Shown: piece by piece, positions 51,090-60,195 of the stretch | How the letters are laid out: each line of letters opens with the position of its first letter | Numbering within the stretch: position 1 is the stretch's first letter | DNA from: Fundicoccus ignavus | GTDB taxonomy: Bacteria > Bacillota > Bacilli > Lactobacillales > Aerococcaceae | NCBI RefSeq assembly: GCF_009659375.1 | Contig: NZ_WJQT01000001.1 | Location: 1-64,000 of the forward strand | Length of the DNA stretch: 64,000 bases | Reading direction: 5' to 3' | The notes under the pieces: model-generated | What the model saw: only the letters and a program-made list of their open reading frames with translations | The model's database searches: none | Told to the model about the DNA's origin: nothing | Position numbers and translations under genes: made by a program

Positions 51090-53261
51090 ATGAAATTGAA
51101 AAAACTATTACTCGTCTCTGCGAGTGCATTAGCTTTAGGAGCAGTTAATACGAATGCAATTTGGCTAGGAGATGCATTAGGCACAACACCAGCGATTGTA
51201 CATGCCCAAGAATTAACAGCAGACGAAGCAACATTAGTTACTGAGATTAAAAATATGGTAGCTGGTTTAGAGCCAGTTAACTTGGAACAATTATTAAATG
51301 TTAAAGATGAAGATTTATTGCTTTACTATAGCGATGCTTTAGAAACAAGCGCCAATAGTGATGAATTATATAAAGCAATTTATGACGATCTTGCAGCGAA
51401 TTACCCTGAATTAAGTTTATTAATCGGTGAACAGTACGATGCATACCGTCGTGCGGCTGAAGCAATTGCCGCAGCTTCTAGCTATACGTTCTCTGATTTA
51501 AATATGGCTTTACCAAGCACAACATTAGCTTTATATCAAGCGGAATTCAATGCTAACGGTGAAGATGTTGACGCAACAGTTGCCGCTATCTTACCTGAAA
51601 TTGAGACGGCTGTTAAAGAATACATTGAACGTCGTGAGCAACGTGAAGCTGAAGCAGCTGAAAGTGCTGAGGAAAGCTCACAAGAAGCTGCAGAAGAAAG
51701 TACAGCTGACAGCACAGAAACAGACAGCAGTTCTGAGGAGGAAGAAACTTCAGAAGAAACGGTAGAAGAGTCTTCAGAGGAAGCAACGAGTGAAGTACCC
51801 GTTGAAGAAAACTCAGAAGAGGAATCTACAGAAGAAGACTCAACAGAAGTGATTGAATCATCTGAAGATGTAATTCTATCAGATTTAGACAAGATGAAAG
51901 CTTCTTTAGTTGAATATTCATTCTTAACTGAACCTGGTTTAACTTATTTCGATGAAGCAACCTTAAACACTTACTTACCAGTAGCAGTCGCTAACAACTT
52001 TAGCGCAGAATCAGCTTTAGCGATTCAAGATATGTTAGTGAGCGAACGACCAGACTTATTTATTGAAGAGCAAATTCAAGGTGTTGCCGATAAAATTCGT
52101 GCAGCAGCAGTCGCTGAAACACCGATGTTACAAGCTCAAGCAGCTGAAATTCCAAATGCAGCTTTATTATCTTATGATAAAGTGATCAATACAAGTGACA
52201 ACGGTGTCGAATACATATTCAATCGTTCAACAGAAGATTACCCAGAAGTATTTGCGGATGAAGCAAATCGTTTCCGTACAGCTTTAAATGAGTCATATGG
52301 CTTAAATGAAGAGGACTTAGCTGCTGTACCAGATGTTACACTATTATGGGAAGAATACTACTCTTATTTACAAGCAGGCGGAGCGGAAGATTTGGAAGAG
52401 TTAGCCGCTGTCATGCAAGCCAAATATGAAGTAAGTACTGATGATGAATCTAGCGAAGCAGAGAGTGAATCAGATTCTGAAGATGAAGCAACAGAATTAG
52501 ATAGTTTCAAAGAAGCTTTAGTATCACAAACTGATTTAACGAATGAACAAGTCGCTGCTTTAGGTGATGAAACATTACAATCAGTCTTAGATACATTTGG
52601 CTTTGATGTAACAGATTTAACAGAAGGCAACGTAAATGGATTCAGACGCATGTTGATTACTTACTATCCTGATAACTTCACTGATGAACAAGTAAATTCA
52701 GTAGCGAATTTATTACGTGAAAGTAGTGTAAGTGCGACACCGATGACGATGGATATTGCGAATCAAATTCCTTCAGGTGATTTCTTAACTTGGAGTCGTG
52801 AATCAATTGATACGGGTGGTAACGATATAACGTATCCATTCCAACGCGCACTAGAAACATATCCAGACTTGTTCAGAGATTTAGTTATTCAAGCAAAAAG
52901 TGATTTAGTGGGTAATACAGCTTTAACACAAGCACAAGTGGATCAAATGCAATTTGTTCACTTATTATTTGCGAACTTCTCTGCAGAAGGTGAAGTAGAT
53001 TACTCAGCAGCTGAACAATACTTACGTGATCTATATCCAGAAGTTTTTGAATCGGAGACATCAACAGATGAAAGTTCAGAAACAAGCTCTGAATCAGAAA
53101 GTACAAGTGTTTCAGTTTCAAAATCAACGGATGTTGAATCAGAAAATCAAGAAACATTACCAAACACTGGTGAAACAAATGCATGGTGGATTGGTGGCGT
53201 AGCAGTATTATTAATTGGTGTTGCTGGTTACTTAATTTACCGCGGACGTAAGGCCAACTAA
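51090..53261 (+). CDS. LPXTG cell-wall-anchored surface protein with repeated helical modules
   Basis: The 723-aa protein has a signal peptide (about 1-40, ending VHAQ) and a C-terminal sorting signal LPNTG near 690-694, a hydrophobic helix and RGRKAN. Two related helical modules of about 180 residues (about 265-445 and 475-650) share the order short helices, TPM, IPN/IPS and YPF/YIF. The N-terminal part (about 41-180) looks like a more diverged third copy. Acidic Ser/Glu linkers separate them (about 183-257, 449-470, 653-690). RBS GAGGGGG. No known adhesin or enzyme domain was recognised; wall anchoring by sortase is secure, function unknown. Confidence 0.88.
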   Translation: MKLKKLLLVSASALALGAVNTNAIWLGDALGTTPAIVHAQELTADEATLVTEIKNMVAGLEPVNLEQLLNVKDEDLLLYYSDALETSANSDELYKAIYDDLAANYPELSLLIGEQYDAYRRAAEAIAAASSYTFSDLNMALPSTTLALYQAEFNANGEDVDATVAAILPEIETAVKEYIERREQREAEAAESAEESSQEAAEESTADSTETDSSSEEEETSEETVEESSEEATSEVPVEENSEEESTEEDSTEVIESSEDVILSDLDKMKASLVEYSFLTEPGLTYFDEATLNTYLPVAVANNFSAESALAIQDMLVSERPDLFIEEQIQGVADKIRAAAVAETPMLQAQAAEIPNAALLSYDKVINTSDNGVEYIFNRSTEDYPEVFADEANRFRTALNESYGLNEEDLAAVPDVTLLWEEYYSYLQAGGAEDLEELAAVMQAKYEVSTDDESSEAESESDSEDEATELDSFKEALVSQTDLTNEQVAALGDETLQSVLDTFGFDVTDLTEGNVNGFRRMLITYYPDNFTDEQVNSVANLLRESSVSATPMTMDIANQIPSGDFLTWSRESIDTGGNDITYPFQRALETYPDLFRDLVIQAKSDLVGNTALTQAQVDQMQFVHLLFANFSAEGEVDYSAAEQYLRDLYPEVFESETSTDESSETSSESESTSVSVSKSTDVESENQETLPNTGETNAWWIGGVAVLLIGVAGYLIYRGRKAN

Positions 53262-53282
53262 TTGAATACAAGATTAGATTTG

Positions 53283-53317
53283 AACTCGGGTGGCTATGGC
53301 TGCCCGAGTTTTTTTGC
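53283..53317 (+). terminator. Terminator of the LPXTG gene
   Basis: AACTCGGGTGG is answered by GCCCGAGTT in a stem from 53282 to 53310, followed by TTTTTTT. Confidence 0.85.
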
Positions 53318-53327
53318 ATATGGGATG

Positions 53328-53545
53328 ATACGGGTTTGGGTGCTTTAACAAACTTTGTACTTCGCTCAGTTTATTGTTTTCCAAGGCGGTGGTCGTCTTC
53401 AAAGCCTTCGCTGGCGCTTCAGGCTTTTCCGGCTCAATCGGCTAGGCTCTGTCTACTTCGCTGCGCTCATAGTCAGAGCAAGCTGTGCCGATTGCCCTTG
53501 ATACCGCTTGGGAAAACAAATTGCTGAGCTGCGCACAGTATTCCA
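53328..53545 (+). repeat. Dispersed element family I, full nested inverted-repeat copy
   Basis: This is a second full copy of the element at 34700. The left outer arm CGCTCAGTTTATTGTTTTCC plus AAGGCGGT (53363-53390) opposes ACCGCTTGGGAAAACAAATT plus GCTGAGC (53503-53529). The inner arms CAATCGGC and GCCGATTG and the CTCTGTCTA...TAGTCAGAG pair are conserved. Differences from 34700 lie at matching stem positions in part. No coding signature. Confidence 0.83.
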
Positions 53546-53691
53546 TAATAGTAATGCTGTATGATTGCTAAACGAAATTTAGTGGCCTCTGATTAGGCTG
53601 AGATTTCCTAGCGTCATGAGGACTATGAGTTTAAGGGTGAATTACCAAGCTTAGAATTTCGATCAGCTTATTTTTTCCAATACAAGCTAAT

Positions 53692-53723
53692 CTAGCCGAA
53701 GGTCCGCTAGAATCGGCTAGAAA
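53692..53723 (+). repeat. Single copy of the TCTAGCCGA hairpin
   Basis: TCTAGCCGA and TCGGCTAGA flank AGGTCCGCTAGAA. This is the same inverted repeat and partly the same loop as the five-unit array at 13185-13394, here as one unit. A degenerate family I arm (ACCAAGCTTAGAATTTCG) lies just before it. Confidence 0.7.
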
Positions 53724-53880
53724 CCTGGAATAGCGAGTTTTTTTATAACTTAAATTTGCTCGAGAGAGGATTATTGTATGCGAAAACAACATTTAATCCA
53801 TTCTGGAGAAATTCTCATAGTATGCTGTTACGAGTTTGGGTTTTATCTATTGCTTCAAAAAAAACGAAGAACCAAAGGAG

Positions 53881-53965
53881 TGTCGGCCGACTGACCGACA
53901 CGATTGAAACGCCTTGCGGTTTTAATATAATCGTCGTGGACCTTGGGCCATGACACCGCCTTGGG
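53881..53965 (+). repeat. Dispersed repeat family III, copy 2
   Basis: GACACGATTGAAACGCC and TTTTAATATAATCGTCGTGG ending CCGCCTTGGG match 46277-46363. TGTCGG and CCGACA form a small hairpin at its front. Confidence 0.7.
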
Positions 53966-54007
53966 TTTCTTGCAAGAGAATAAGTTGGTTGCTAGCATTT
54001 CTGCGGT

Positions 54008-54090
54008 ATCATGTCTCAGTTTCGAAAAGTGGGGCACGATTCGGATGGAATCATGTTCGAGTTTAAAAAAATGGAGCACGATCAAAACGT
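54008..54090 (-). repeat. Dispersed hairpin pair, family II, reversed
   Basis: Read on the minus strand, ATCGTGCCCCACTTTTCG followed by AAACTGAGACATGAT corresponds to the second hairpin at 46414. A second unit AATCATGTTCGAGTTT follows at 54045. The rest of 53546-54238 shows no gene. Confidence 0.68.
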
Positions 54091-54238
54091 ACTAGATGAT
54101 TGCGTCTAGAATTTTAACGAGGTATCTGTTGAGCTAATAAGTTAGATAATTAAACGTCAAAGGCCGAGTGGTGAAAAGGCTTTCTCTAAATGATAGAATG
54201 AAACGAAAGAAGAGTATGCCGAGAAAGGATTGTGTCAG

Positions 54239-55027
54239 ATGGAAAGAAAATTAGTGAGTGCTAAGGTAGAAAACGGGGTTCGTTACATCATGTTGGATTC
54301 ACTAGCAAGTTTCAATGTCATTGATATCACGTAAATGACTGATTTATTAGAGGCGTTGCAGGTAGCAGAGGAGGACCCTGAGACAAAAGTAATTGTGTTA
54401 GGAAGCACCGCTAAAGTGTTTAGTGCCGGTGGTGATTTAGCGACATTGAAGCAACATGCGCAAGATCAGAAAACTGAAGCTATGAAAGTGCTGGTAGAGA
54501 AAGTCGCTGAGATTATTTTATATATGAAACAAATGAAGAAATTGATTATTGCGGCTGTAAATGGCGCAACTGCGGGAACAGGCTTTAGCCTAGTATTAGC
54601 GGCCGATCGAATTATTGCTTCAGAAAAGGCAGTGTTTATGACTGCCTTTATTAAAGTCGGTCTGGTATCAGATGGCGCTAATTTCTATTTATTATCGAAG
54701 CAAATTGGTGCCAGTCGCGCGATGCATTATAGCTTGACGAGCGAAGCGATTAAGGGGACTGAAGCTTACTCAATTGGTTTAGTCAGTCAAGTCGTTCCAG
54801 CTGATGACCTGATGGAAAAAACGAAACGTGTCGCTGAACAATTGGCGACCGGTCCTCTTAGCGCCTACGAGAACCTGAAAGCACTCAACTACCACAGTAA
54901 TTACGAAGACCTGGAGAAGTATCTACAACTCGAAACGACTAAACAGACCGAAGCTATGCAGACGGAACAATTTATCGAAGGTACAACAGCGTTTCTAGAA
55001 AAACGCACACCAAATTTCAACCAATAA
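54239..55027 (+). pseudogene. Enoyl-CoA hydratase/isomerase, interrupted by an in-frame stop
   Basis: From ATG 54239 (after GAGAAAGGATTG) the frame reads MERKLVSAKVENGVRYIMLD and on to VIDIT, then TAA at 54332-54334, then ATG and the remaining 230 residues in the same frame. The rest has the crotonase oxyanion-hole motif FSAGGDLATLK and AAVNGATAGTGFSLVLAAD. Family members read straight through, so the TAA is a nonsense change near codon 32. Reinitiation at the adjoining ATG (TAAATG) could still make an N-terminally shortened protein lacking the first strands. It stands alone, so no fatty acid pathway is indicated. Confidence 0.82.
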
Positions 55028-55157
55028 TTCACCGACAAAATACGTCACCACATATCGTGCATCAATAGCGAGCTGCTTAACATAGCCGAATGTCGGTGCT
55101 AAGCGACTCGAGTAACTCAATCCATGGGTATTTGAACGCAAGCCCCCTCAAATACAG

Positions 55158-55206
55158 AAGACAAGAACAGCCCACACCAGACAATGGAGTGGGCTGTTCT
55201 TGTCTT
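55158..55206. terminator. Perfect 18-bp hairpin between convergent genes
   Basis: AAGACAAGAACAGCCCAC (55158-55175) is the exact reverse complement of GTGGGCTGTTCTTGTCTT (55189-55206) with a 13-nt loop. It lies between the enoyl-CoA hydratase gene and ppk1, which converge. Neither side has a long T tract, so it may be a weak bidirectional terminator or 3' stabiliser. Confidence 0.6.
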
Positions 55207-55230
55207 ACTTACTGCGAATGACTTAGAGTC

Positions 55231-57456
55231 CTATTTTGTAAAGAAGTTTAGGAGTTTTTGCCACCAGGTTAAGGGTTTAGCCTCTGCTACTATGGCTTCG
55301 ACGTGTGCAACCTCTAGTAAAGCGTCGCTTTCAGCTTGAGCGCGTTTAATCAAGATATCTTGACTGTTCACTTGTTCTTCAATATGTTCTGGTTTTAGGT
55401 ATTCGCCGTTAGGTTGTAAGACGTGTGCTTTGGCAGTGTCAGACAACTGCAATTCGAGGATGTCATAAATTTCTTGTTCAATTTTAGGGTCGAGAATTGG
55501 AAACTCAATTTCAACACGCTTCGTCATATTACGCGTCATCATATCAGCAGATGACAGGAATAGATGGTGACTACCATTGCGGTGGAAATAGTAAATACGT
55601 GGATGTTCCAAGAGACGACCGACGATACTACGCACATGGATGGTTTCAGAAATTCCTTCCATCCCTGGTTTCAGGCAACAAATACCACGAACAATTAGGT
55701 CGATTTTAACTCCTGCGTGACCGGCCTGATAAAGCTTGCGAATCAGCTCTTTGTCAGTCAATGAATTCATTTTCGCAATGATGCGTCCATTGCCAAATTG
55801 GCGGTGGAAGTCAATTTCTTCATCAATATAATCCATCAAAGAGTCACGGATTTCAAAAGGTGAAACGTGCAAATGTTTGTAAGTCGGACGCTCACCGTAA
55901 CCACTTAAATAATTAAAGAAATTAGTCGCATCGCTTGTAATCCCTTCATGCGTGGTAATAATCCCCATATCCGTATACATCTTGGCGGTTTTATCATTGT
56001 AGTTGCCAGTGCCTAGATGCACGTATTGTTGAATGCGATCATCTTCACGGCGTGTAATTAAAGTGATTTTACTATGCGTTTTTAATTCTGTTACCCCATA
56101 TAAAACGTGACAGCCGGCATCTTCAAGTTCACGCGCCCAGAAAACATTATTTTCTTCATCAAAACGCGCTTTTAATTCCACTAATACCGTCACTTCTTTA
56201 CCGTTCTCAGCTGCTTGTTTTAAGGCTGCGATAATCGGCGAGTTTTTCGACACACGGTAGAGCGTCTGTTTAATCGCAATCGTCTGGCTATCTTGAGCAG
56301 CGTGTGCAACTAACGAGACAATCGGATCGAAAGCGTCGTAAGGATGGTGGAAGAATAAATCTCTTTCTTTAGCGCGTGTAAATAAACTTTCACCCAAGTT
56401 AGCTGGATCTAAGAAACTATCAAAAGGTTTGTACATTAATTCGGGTAAATCTGCGCCAATTTGTTCACGTAGCCCGAATAAGAAAGTTAAATCTAGTGGA
56501 CCGTTAATTTGATAGACATCATTGATATGTAAGTCCAATGCATCCAATAAATATTGAACTTGCAGTTCAGAGAAGTCACTCAACTGAGAAGTGTCGACCT
56601 CCACTCGGACTGCCATACCGTTTTTACGTTTTTTGACGTAGTTTTCGATGACTTCAAGTAAATCAGCGGCCCCATCTTCAATAATATCGAAATCCGCATT
56701 GCGCGTAATTCGAAACGGGTAGGCATAGGCAATGTCTTGGCCTTCAAATAAACGCTGGATAAAATGAATGATAATATCCTCCACCAGAATGATGGTTTTT
56801 TTCACACCAGCATCAATTGTGATATATCGATCCAATAAAGCTGGCACCGGAACAATCGCGACATGTTCTGGACGTTCGCGGTTCAAGCGAACCAGAATAT
56901 TCATCAATTTATTATTCAAATGAGGGAAAGGACGATACGCATCAATAGCTAAAGGTGATAGCGTCGGCATTAACAGTTCCTCGAAAATCCGCTCAATTTC
57001 TGCCAACTCATCTTGATTCAACTCAGACACACGCTTAATCGCATACTGCATTTGTGGCAAACGACTGGCCAATTGATGATAACGATCATACTGCATCGCT
57101 ACATTCTGATGATTCTTCTCACTAATGGCTGTCAATAAATCAAGCGGCGTCATATACGTCTTCGTCTCAGAAATTTCAATATTGGCTAAATACTGATCAT
57201 AAACACCCGCTACACGGACCATGAAAAATTCATCTAAGTTTGAACTGCCAATTGCTAGGAAATTTAATTGCTCCAAGAACGGATTCTCACTATCGTAAGC
57301 TTCCGCAATTACACGCTTATTGAAGTCCAACCAACTTAACTCACGGTTGAAATAATAAGACGGTCGATCAAAACAATCCTCAGGCAAAGACTGTGTCCGC
57401 CCAAGGTCTGGTTCAGACTTCTGACCTGAAGCCGATGTTGTTTTCTGTAAATTCAT
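55231..57456 (-). CDS. ppk1: Polyphosphate kinase 1
   Basis: The 741-aa enzyme builds polyphosphate from ATP reversibly. Visible marks: the N-terminal YFNRELSWLDFNKRVIAEA, the central RFDEENNVFWARELEDAGC, the phosphorylated-histidine region THSKITLITRR and GTGNYNDKTAKMYTDMGI. About 35 residues precede the usual start of the family (first 30 rich in Q, S and D), and about 40 follow its end. RBS GGAGGG. It is the last gene of a minus-strand run with ppx (52 nt gap) and the deoxyribosyltransferase gene. Confidence 0.94.
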   Translation of the reverse strand: MNLQKTTSASGQKSEPDLGRTQSLPEDCFDRPSYYFNRELSWLDFNKRVIAEAYDSENPFLEQLNFLAIGSSNLDEFFMVRVAGVYDQYLANIEISETKTYMTPLDLLTAISEKNHQNVAMQYDRYHQLASRLPQMQYAIKRVSELNQDELAEIERIFEELLMPTLSPLAIDAYRPFPHLNNKLMNILVRLNRERPEHVAIVPVPALLDRYITIDAGVKKTIILVEDIIIHFIQRLFEGQDIAYAYPFRITRNADFDIIEDGAADLLEVIENYVKKRKNGMAVRVEVDTSQLSDFSELQVQYLLDALDLHINDVYQINGPLDLTFLFGLREQIGADLPELMYKPFDSFLDPANLGESLFTRAKERDLFFHHPYDAFDPIVSLVAHAAQDSQTIAIKQTLYRVSKNSPIIAALKQAAENGKEVTVLVELKARFDEENNVFWARELEDAGCHVLYGVTELKTHSKITLITRREDDRIQQYVHLGTGNYNDKTAKMYTDMGIITTHEGITSDATNFFNYLSGYGERPTYKHLHVSPFEIRDSLMDYIDEEIDFHRQFGNGRIIAKMNSLTDKELIRKLYQAGHAGVKIDLIVRGICCLKPGMEGISETIHVRSIVGRLLEHPRIYYFHRNGSHHLFLSSADMMTRNMTKRVEIEFPILDPKIEQEIYDILELQLSDTAKAHVLQPNGEYLKPEHIEEQVNSQDILIKRAQAESDALLEVAHVEAIVAEAKPLTWWQKLLNFFTK

Positions 57457-57508
57457 TTTATAACCCTCCTGCCAGAATATGCCTAAACATAATGCTAAAC
57501 TAAATCAA

Positions 57509-59074
57509 TTAAGCTAATGATAAATCGGTATAAGTAAGCGATAAATTGCCATCTAAAGCGCGCGCTAAATGTTTCAAGTGTCGATCTGCACGGTATTTCT
57601 CTGCCACAATCGGACCGTTATGTTCAATATTTAAAACGTAATCGCCATCTTCTTGACGCGTCAAATTCAGTTGCCCTATTGGGGCCGTTTCTGAATCATT
57701 CAAAGCTTGGCAAAATTTAATAATTCCGCCGAGTTTCTGTAACTCATCTTGTGTATCATCCTTGAACCAATTATCAAAGTCCTCTAAAAATTGATTAAAT
57801 AAAGACCGATTACGATAACTACTTAATAGCGCAAGACGCAAACGCTCGATGTGACTAAATCCAAATAAATTCATGTTAGATAATAAATAGAAAGTGTGTT
57901 GAGATTCCGCTTCTGCACTAATAAATGAACCAAATTGATATAAGTAAGCGGCAAATTCTAGCATTTCTTGTGTCTTGTAATGATAGTCAAACTGTTCTAG
58001 GTCAGACATCTGACGATATAAATCGAGACAAGCATTCACCCGCAACTGCGCACCCTCAACATTTATCGGGAAGACATTAATCACTTGACGAATTGAACGT
58101 GCCTTAATTAACTCTGTATCAATTGGCGACTGATATTTAGAATTAATATATTCCAGGGCAATCCCTTCACGCAAACCTTGCATTGAAATAGAGAAAATCG
58201 TTGCCTTCACCGCATTGAATAATTCAATAAATACTAAATTAGCTGGAATAATAATATCAACACGGTCCGAACTCAACCCATCAATATCACTCATTTTATC
58301 GAAGGGCGTATTCTGGAAAAGGTCTAGGGTTAATCTCAAATCATCCAAAGATAAATGATAACCATGTACTCCGGCAATTGGATAACTGGTCGCGCGTTGA
58401 TGAACCAAGGTCACGTTACGTGCCGAACCACCCACTGCTACAATCGGTAACTTTGCCTTCTTCAACCAGTCAAGTCCCTTAAATTGCTTGTTAACGAATT
58501 TAGCCAACGCCTCCATCGCTTCAGGATCATTATGCGGCTTGTCAACGAAAAACTGCTCTTTCAATGACACCGTCCCGAAAGGAAAACTATGATAAGCTTT
58601 CATTTTCTTCTGCTTAAACAAGGTAATCTCACAACTCGCGCCCCCAATATCAATCGTAATCGCATCTTGGAAAGACGTTGAATGCATAATCGCATATTGG
58701 CCATAAGTTGCTTCACCTTCTTCTGGTACAATCTCAATCTGCCAACCCATGCGATCCTTTACTTGCTTCAGAATATCTGCTTGGTTACGCGACTGACGGA
58801 TAGCAGCCGTAGCTAAAGGCTTAATTGTGTTTACTTGATGTTCTTCGGTTACTAAACGAAAACTCTCAAGTGTGTTCACCAACTTATCAATGCCCGCCTG
58901 ATCCATTGTTTTACCTGCCTCATCAATGATTAAATGTTGTGACAAACGAGCAGGCGTCTTAATATTAATCACTTCTGTAAAAAAGAAATCTTGATCTATC
59001 CCATAAATAACCAGTCGAATCGTATTCGACCCAATATCCACAATTGCTATTTTTTCTCTATACATTTCATTCAA
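57509..59074 (-). CDS. ppx: Exopolyphosphatase (Ppx/GppA family)
   Basis: The 521-aa protein has the ASKHA-fold phosphatase marks IAIVDIGSNTIRLVIYGID near the start, ATAAIRQSRNQ, EEGEATYG and IDIGGASCEITLF. The long C-terminal part is an HD-like helical domain, as in the two-domain Ppx forms. It removes terminal phosphates from polyphosphate, or pppGpp in the GppA branch; the position beside ppk1 favours polyphosphate. RBS GAGGGG. Upstream of ppk1 on the same strand. Confidence 0.92.
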   Translation of the reverse strand: MNEMYREKIAIVDIGSNTIRLVIYGIDQDFFFTEVINIKTPARLSQHLIIDEAGKTMDQAGIDKLVNTLESFRLVTEEHQVNTIKPLATAAIRQSRNQADILKQVKDRMGWQIEIVPEEGEATYGQYAIMHSTSFQDAITIDIGGASCEITLFKQKKMKAYHSFPFGTVSLKEQFFVDKPHNDPEAMEALAKFVNKQFKGLDWLKKAKLPIVAVGGSARNVTLVHQRATSYPIAGVHGYHLSLDDLRLTLDLFQNTPFDKMSDIDGLSSDRVDIIIPANLVFIELFNAVKATIFSISMQGLREGIALEYINSKYQSPIDTELIKARSIRQVINVFPINVEGAQLRVNACLDLYRQMSDLEQFDYHYKTQEMLEFAAYLYQFGSFISAEAESQHTFYLLSNMNLFGFSHIERLRLALLSSYRNRSLFNQFLEDFDNWFKDDTQDELQKLGGIIKFCQALNDSETAPIGQLNLTRQEDGDYVLNIEHNGPIVAEKYRADRHLKHLARALDGNLSLTYTDLSLA

Positions 59075-59095
59075 TCCCCTCGAAATCAGATAGAC

Positions 59096-59572
59096 TTACA
59101 CATACTTCTTGAGCGCCTCAATCGCAGCATCCGACGAAGCTACTACCTCACCATTCAACTTCACCAAACCTACCGTATACAAATTAATATAACTAAACTG
59201 AGACTCCGCTAACACCTGCAAAGCCGCCAGCTTCTCAGGATGCGTGGCACCTTGTTGACGCGTATCAGAATACAAACCAACAATCGGAATACCCGCCTGA
59301 TATGCCACGCCAATCTCCGACGCCACACCCGGATCAATCACCTGGCCATCCAGAATCGCAAACAGCACATCACTCGCAAGCACCGCCTCCGTATCCAACT
59401 TCGCAATCATCTTCGAATCCGCATAAGCATTCTTATCATTAATCTCACCTTGCTCCTGCGGCACAAACACCTCTAGACCAGGAATCTCCGCACGAATACG
59501 AGCCGCCAACTGCGCATTATAAGCCAACTCCATCTCATTGAACAAAGACGCCGCGAAATATAACTTTGCCAT
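59096..59572 (-). CDS. Nucleoside 2-deoxyribosyltransferase family protein
   Basis: The 158-aa protein reads MAKLYFAASLFNEMELAYNA and has ASDVLFAILDGQVIDPGVAS followed by EIGVAYQAG, where the glutamate would be the catalytic nucleophile. These are features of the NDT family, which swaps bases between deoxyribonucleosides. The start at 59572 follows AAAGGGTG; a longer in-frame start 39 nt upstream is rejected on family length. It is the first gene of the ppx-ppk1 run, 21 nt before ppx, with no evident metabolic link. Confidence 0.88.
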   Translation of the reverse strand: MAKLYFAASLFNEMELAYNAQLAARIRAEIPGLEVFVPQEQGEINDKNAYADSKMIAKLDTEAVLASDVLFAILDGQVIDPGVASEIGVAYQAGIPIVGLYSDTRQQGATHPEKLAALQVLAESQFSYINLYTVGLVKLNGEVVASSDAAIEALKKYV

Positions 59573-60030
59573 ACACCAAACACCCTTTCTACAATAACCC
59601 TCTTTACCCAATTATATCGAAGCAACCAAACGGATACAATCACAAGCCACCACCTTTGGAAATAATTCCCATGAAAAGCTAGCATCCACCACTAGCCCCC
59701 CAACCACACCCAGTAAAACCATATCTAGACGCACCCTCAGCGGATAACCCCCCGCACGCAATAAGACGAACAATCCCAACTAGTGAAAGCCCCTCTAAAT
59801 TCGCGCGAGGTTCTTTATTCCCCTGAAAGCCCCTCGAAAAACGAATGAGGGGCCATCGATAATCAAAGCGATTCATTAGCAAATTAATCGAGTACGTCTC
59901 CAGAAACAATCTAGGTTTTGGAATTCAGGCAACCAAGTAAAATAAGGAAACCTCGAGCTAAGCCCGAGGTCATTTTGTTTCAAGACATTTAGTTGAACAC
60001 GCCACGCTTGGCTCAGCATGAATTTCTAAC
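59573..60030. other. Gap with direct and inverted repeats
   Basis: TGAAAGCCCCTC occurs at about 59784 and 59824. The second is followed by GAGGGGC to give a GCCCCTC/GAGGGGC hairpin (59829-59852). Another hairpin ACCTCG/CGAGGT lies near 59949-59970 with ATTTTGTTTC after it. No gene is seen. Confidence 0.45.
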
Positions 60031-60110
60031 GCGACCATCGCCTTGGAAAACAATCAGCTGAGCGAAGCATAAAACTTGGTAAATCAGTATAAAACTTATA
60101 ATCCCGTATA
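60031..60110 (-). repeat. Dispersed element family I, partial copy on the minus strand
   Basis: Read on the minus strand: GGGATTATAAGTTTTATACT, then ATTTACCAAG, GCTTCGCTCAGCTGATTG and TTTTCCAAGGCGATGGTCGC. It matches the left arm of 34700 and 53328 closely. It lies just downstream of the copA terminator. Confidence 0.78.
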
Positions 60111-60112
60111 CT

Positions 60113-60142
60113 AAAAAAAGTGCCAGGGATCTCCCTGACACC
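60113..60142 (-). terminator. Terminator of the cop operon
   Basis: On the minus strand GTGTCAGGGA pairs with TCCCTGGCAC with one wobble across GA, followed by TTTTTTT. Confidence 0.85.
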
Positions 60143-60195
60143 AATTCAACGAATAGCTATTTCAGCTCGTTATCTAAAGTAATATTTTGTCGGTA

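Noticed and set aside
51536-51892. Serine-rich minus-strand frames inside the LPXTG gene
   Set aside because: They are antisense shadows of the acidic Ser/Glu linker codons (GAA, TCA) and have no ribosome-binding sites.
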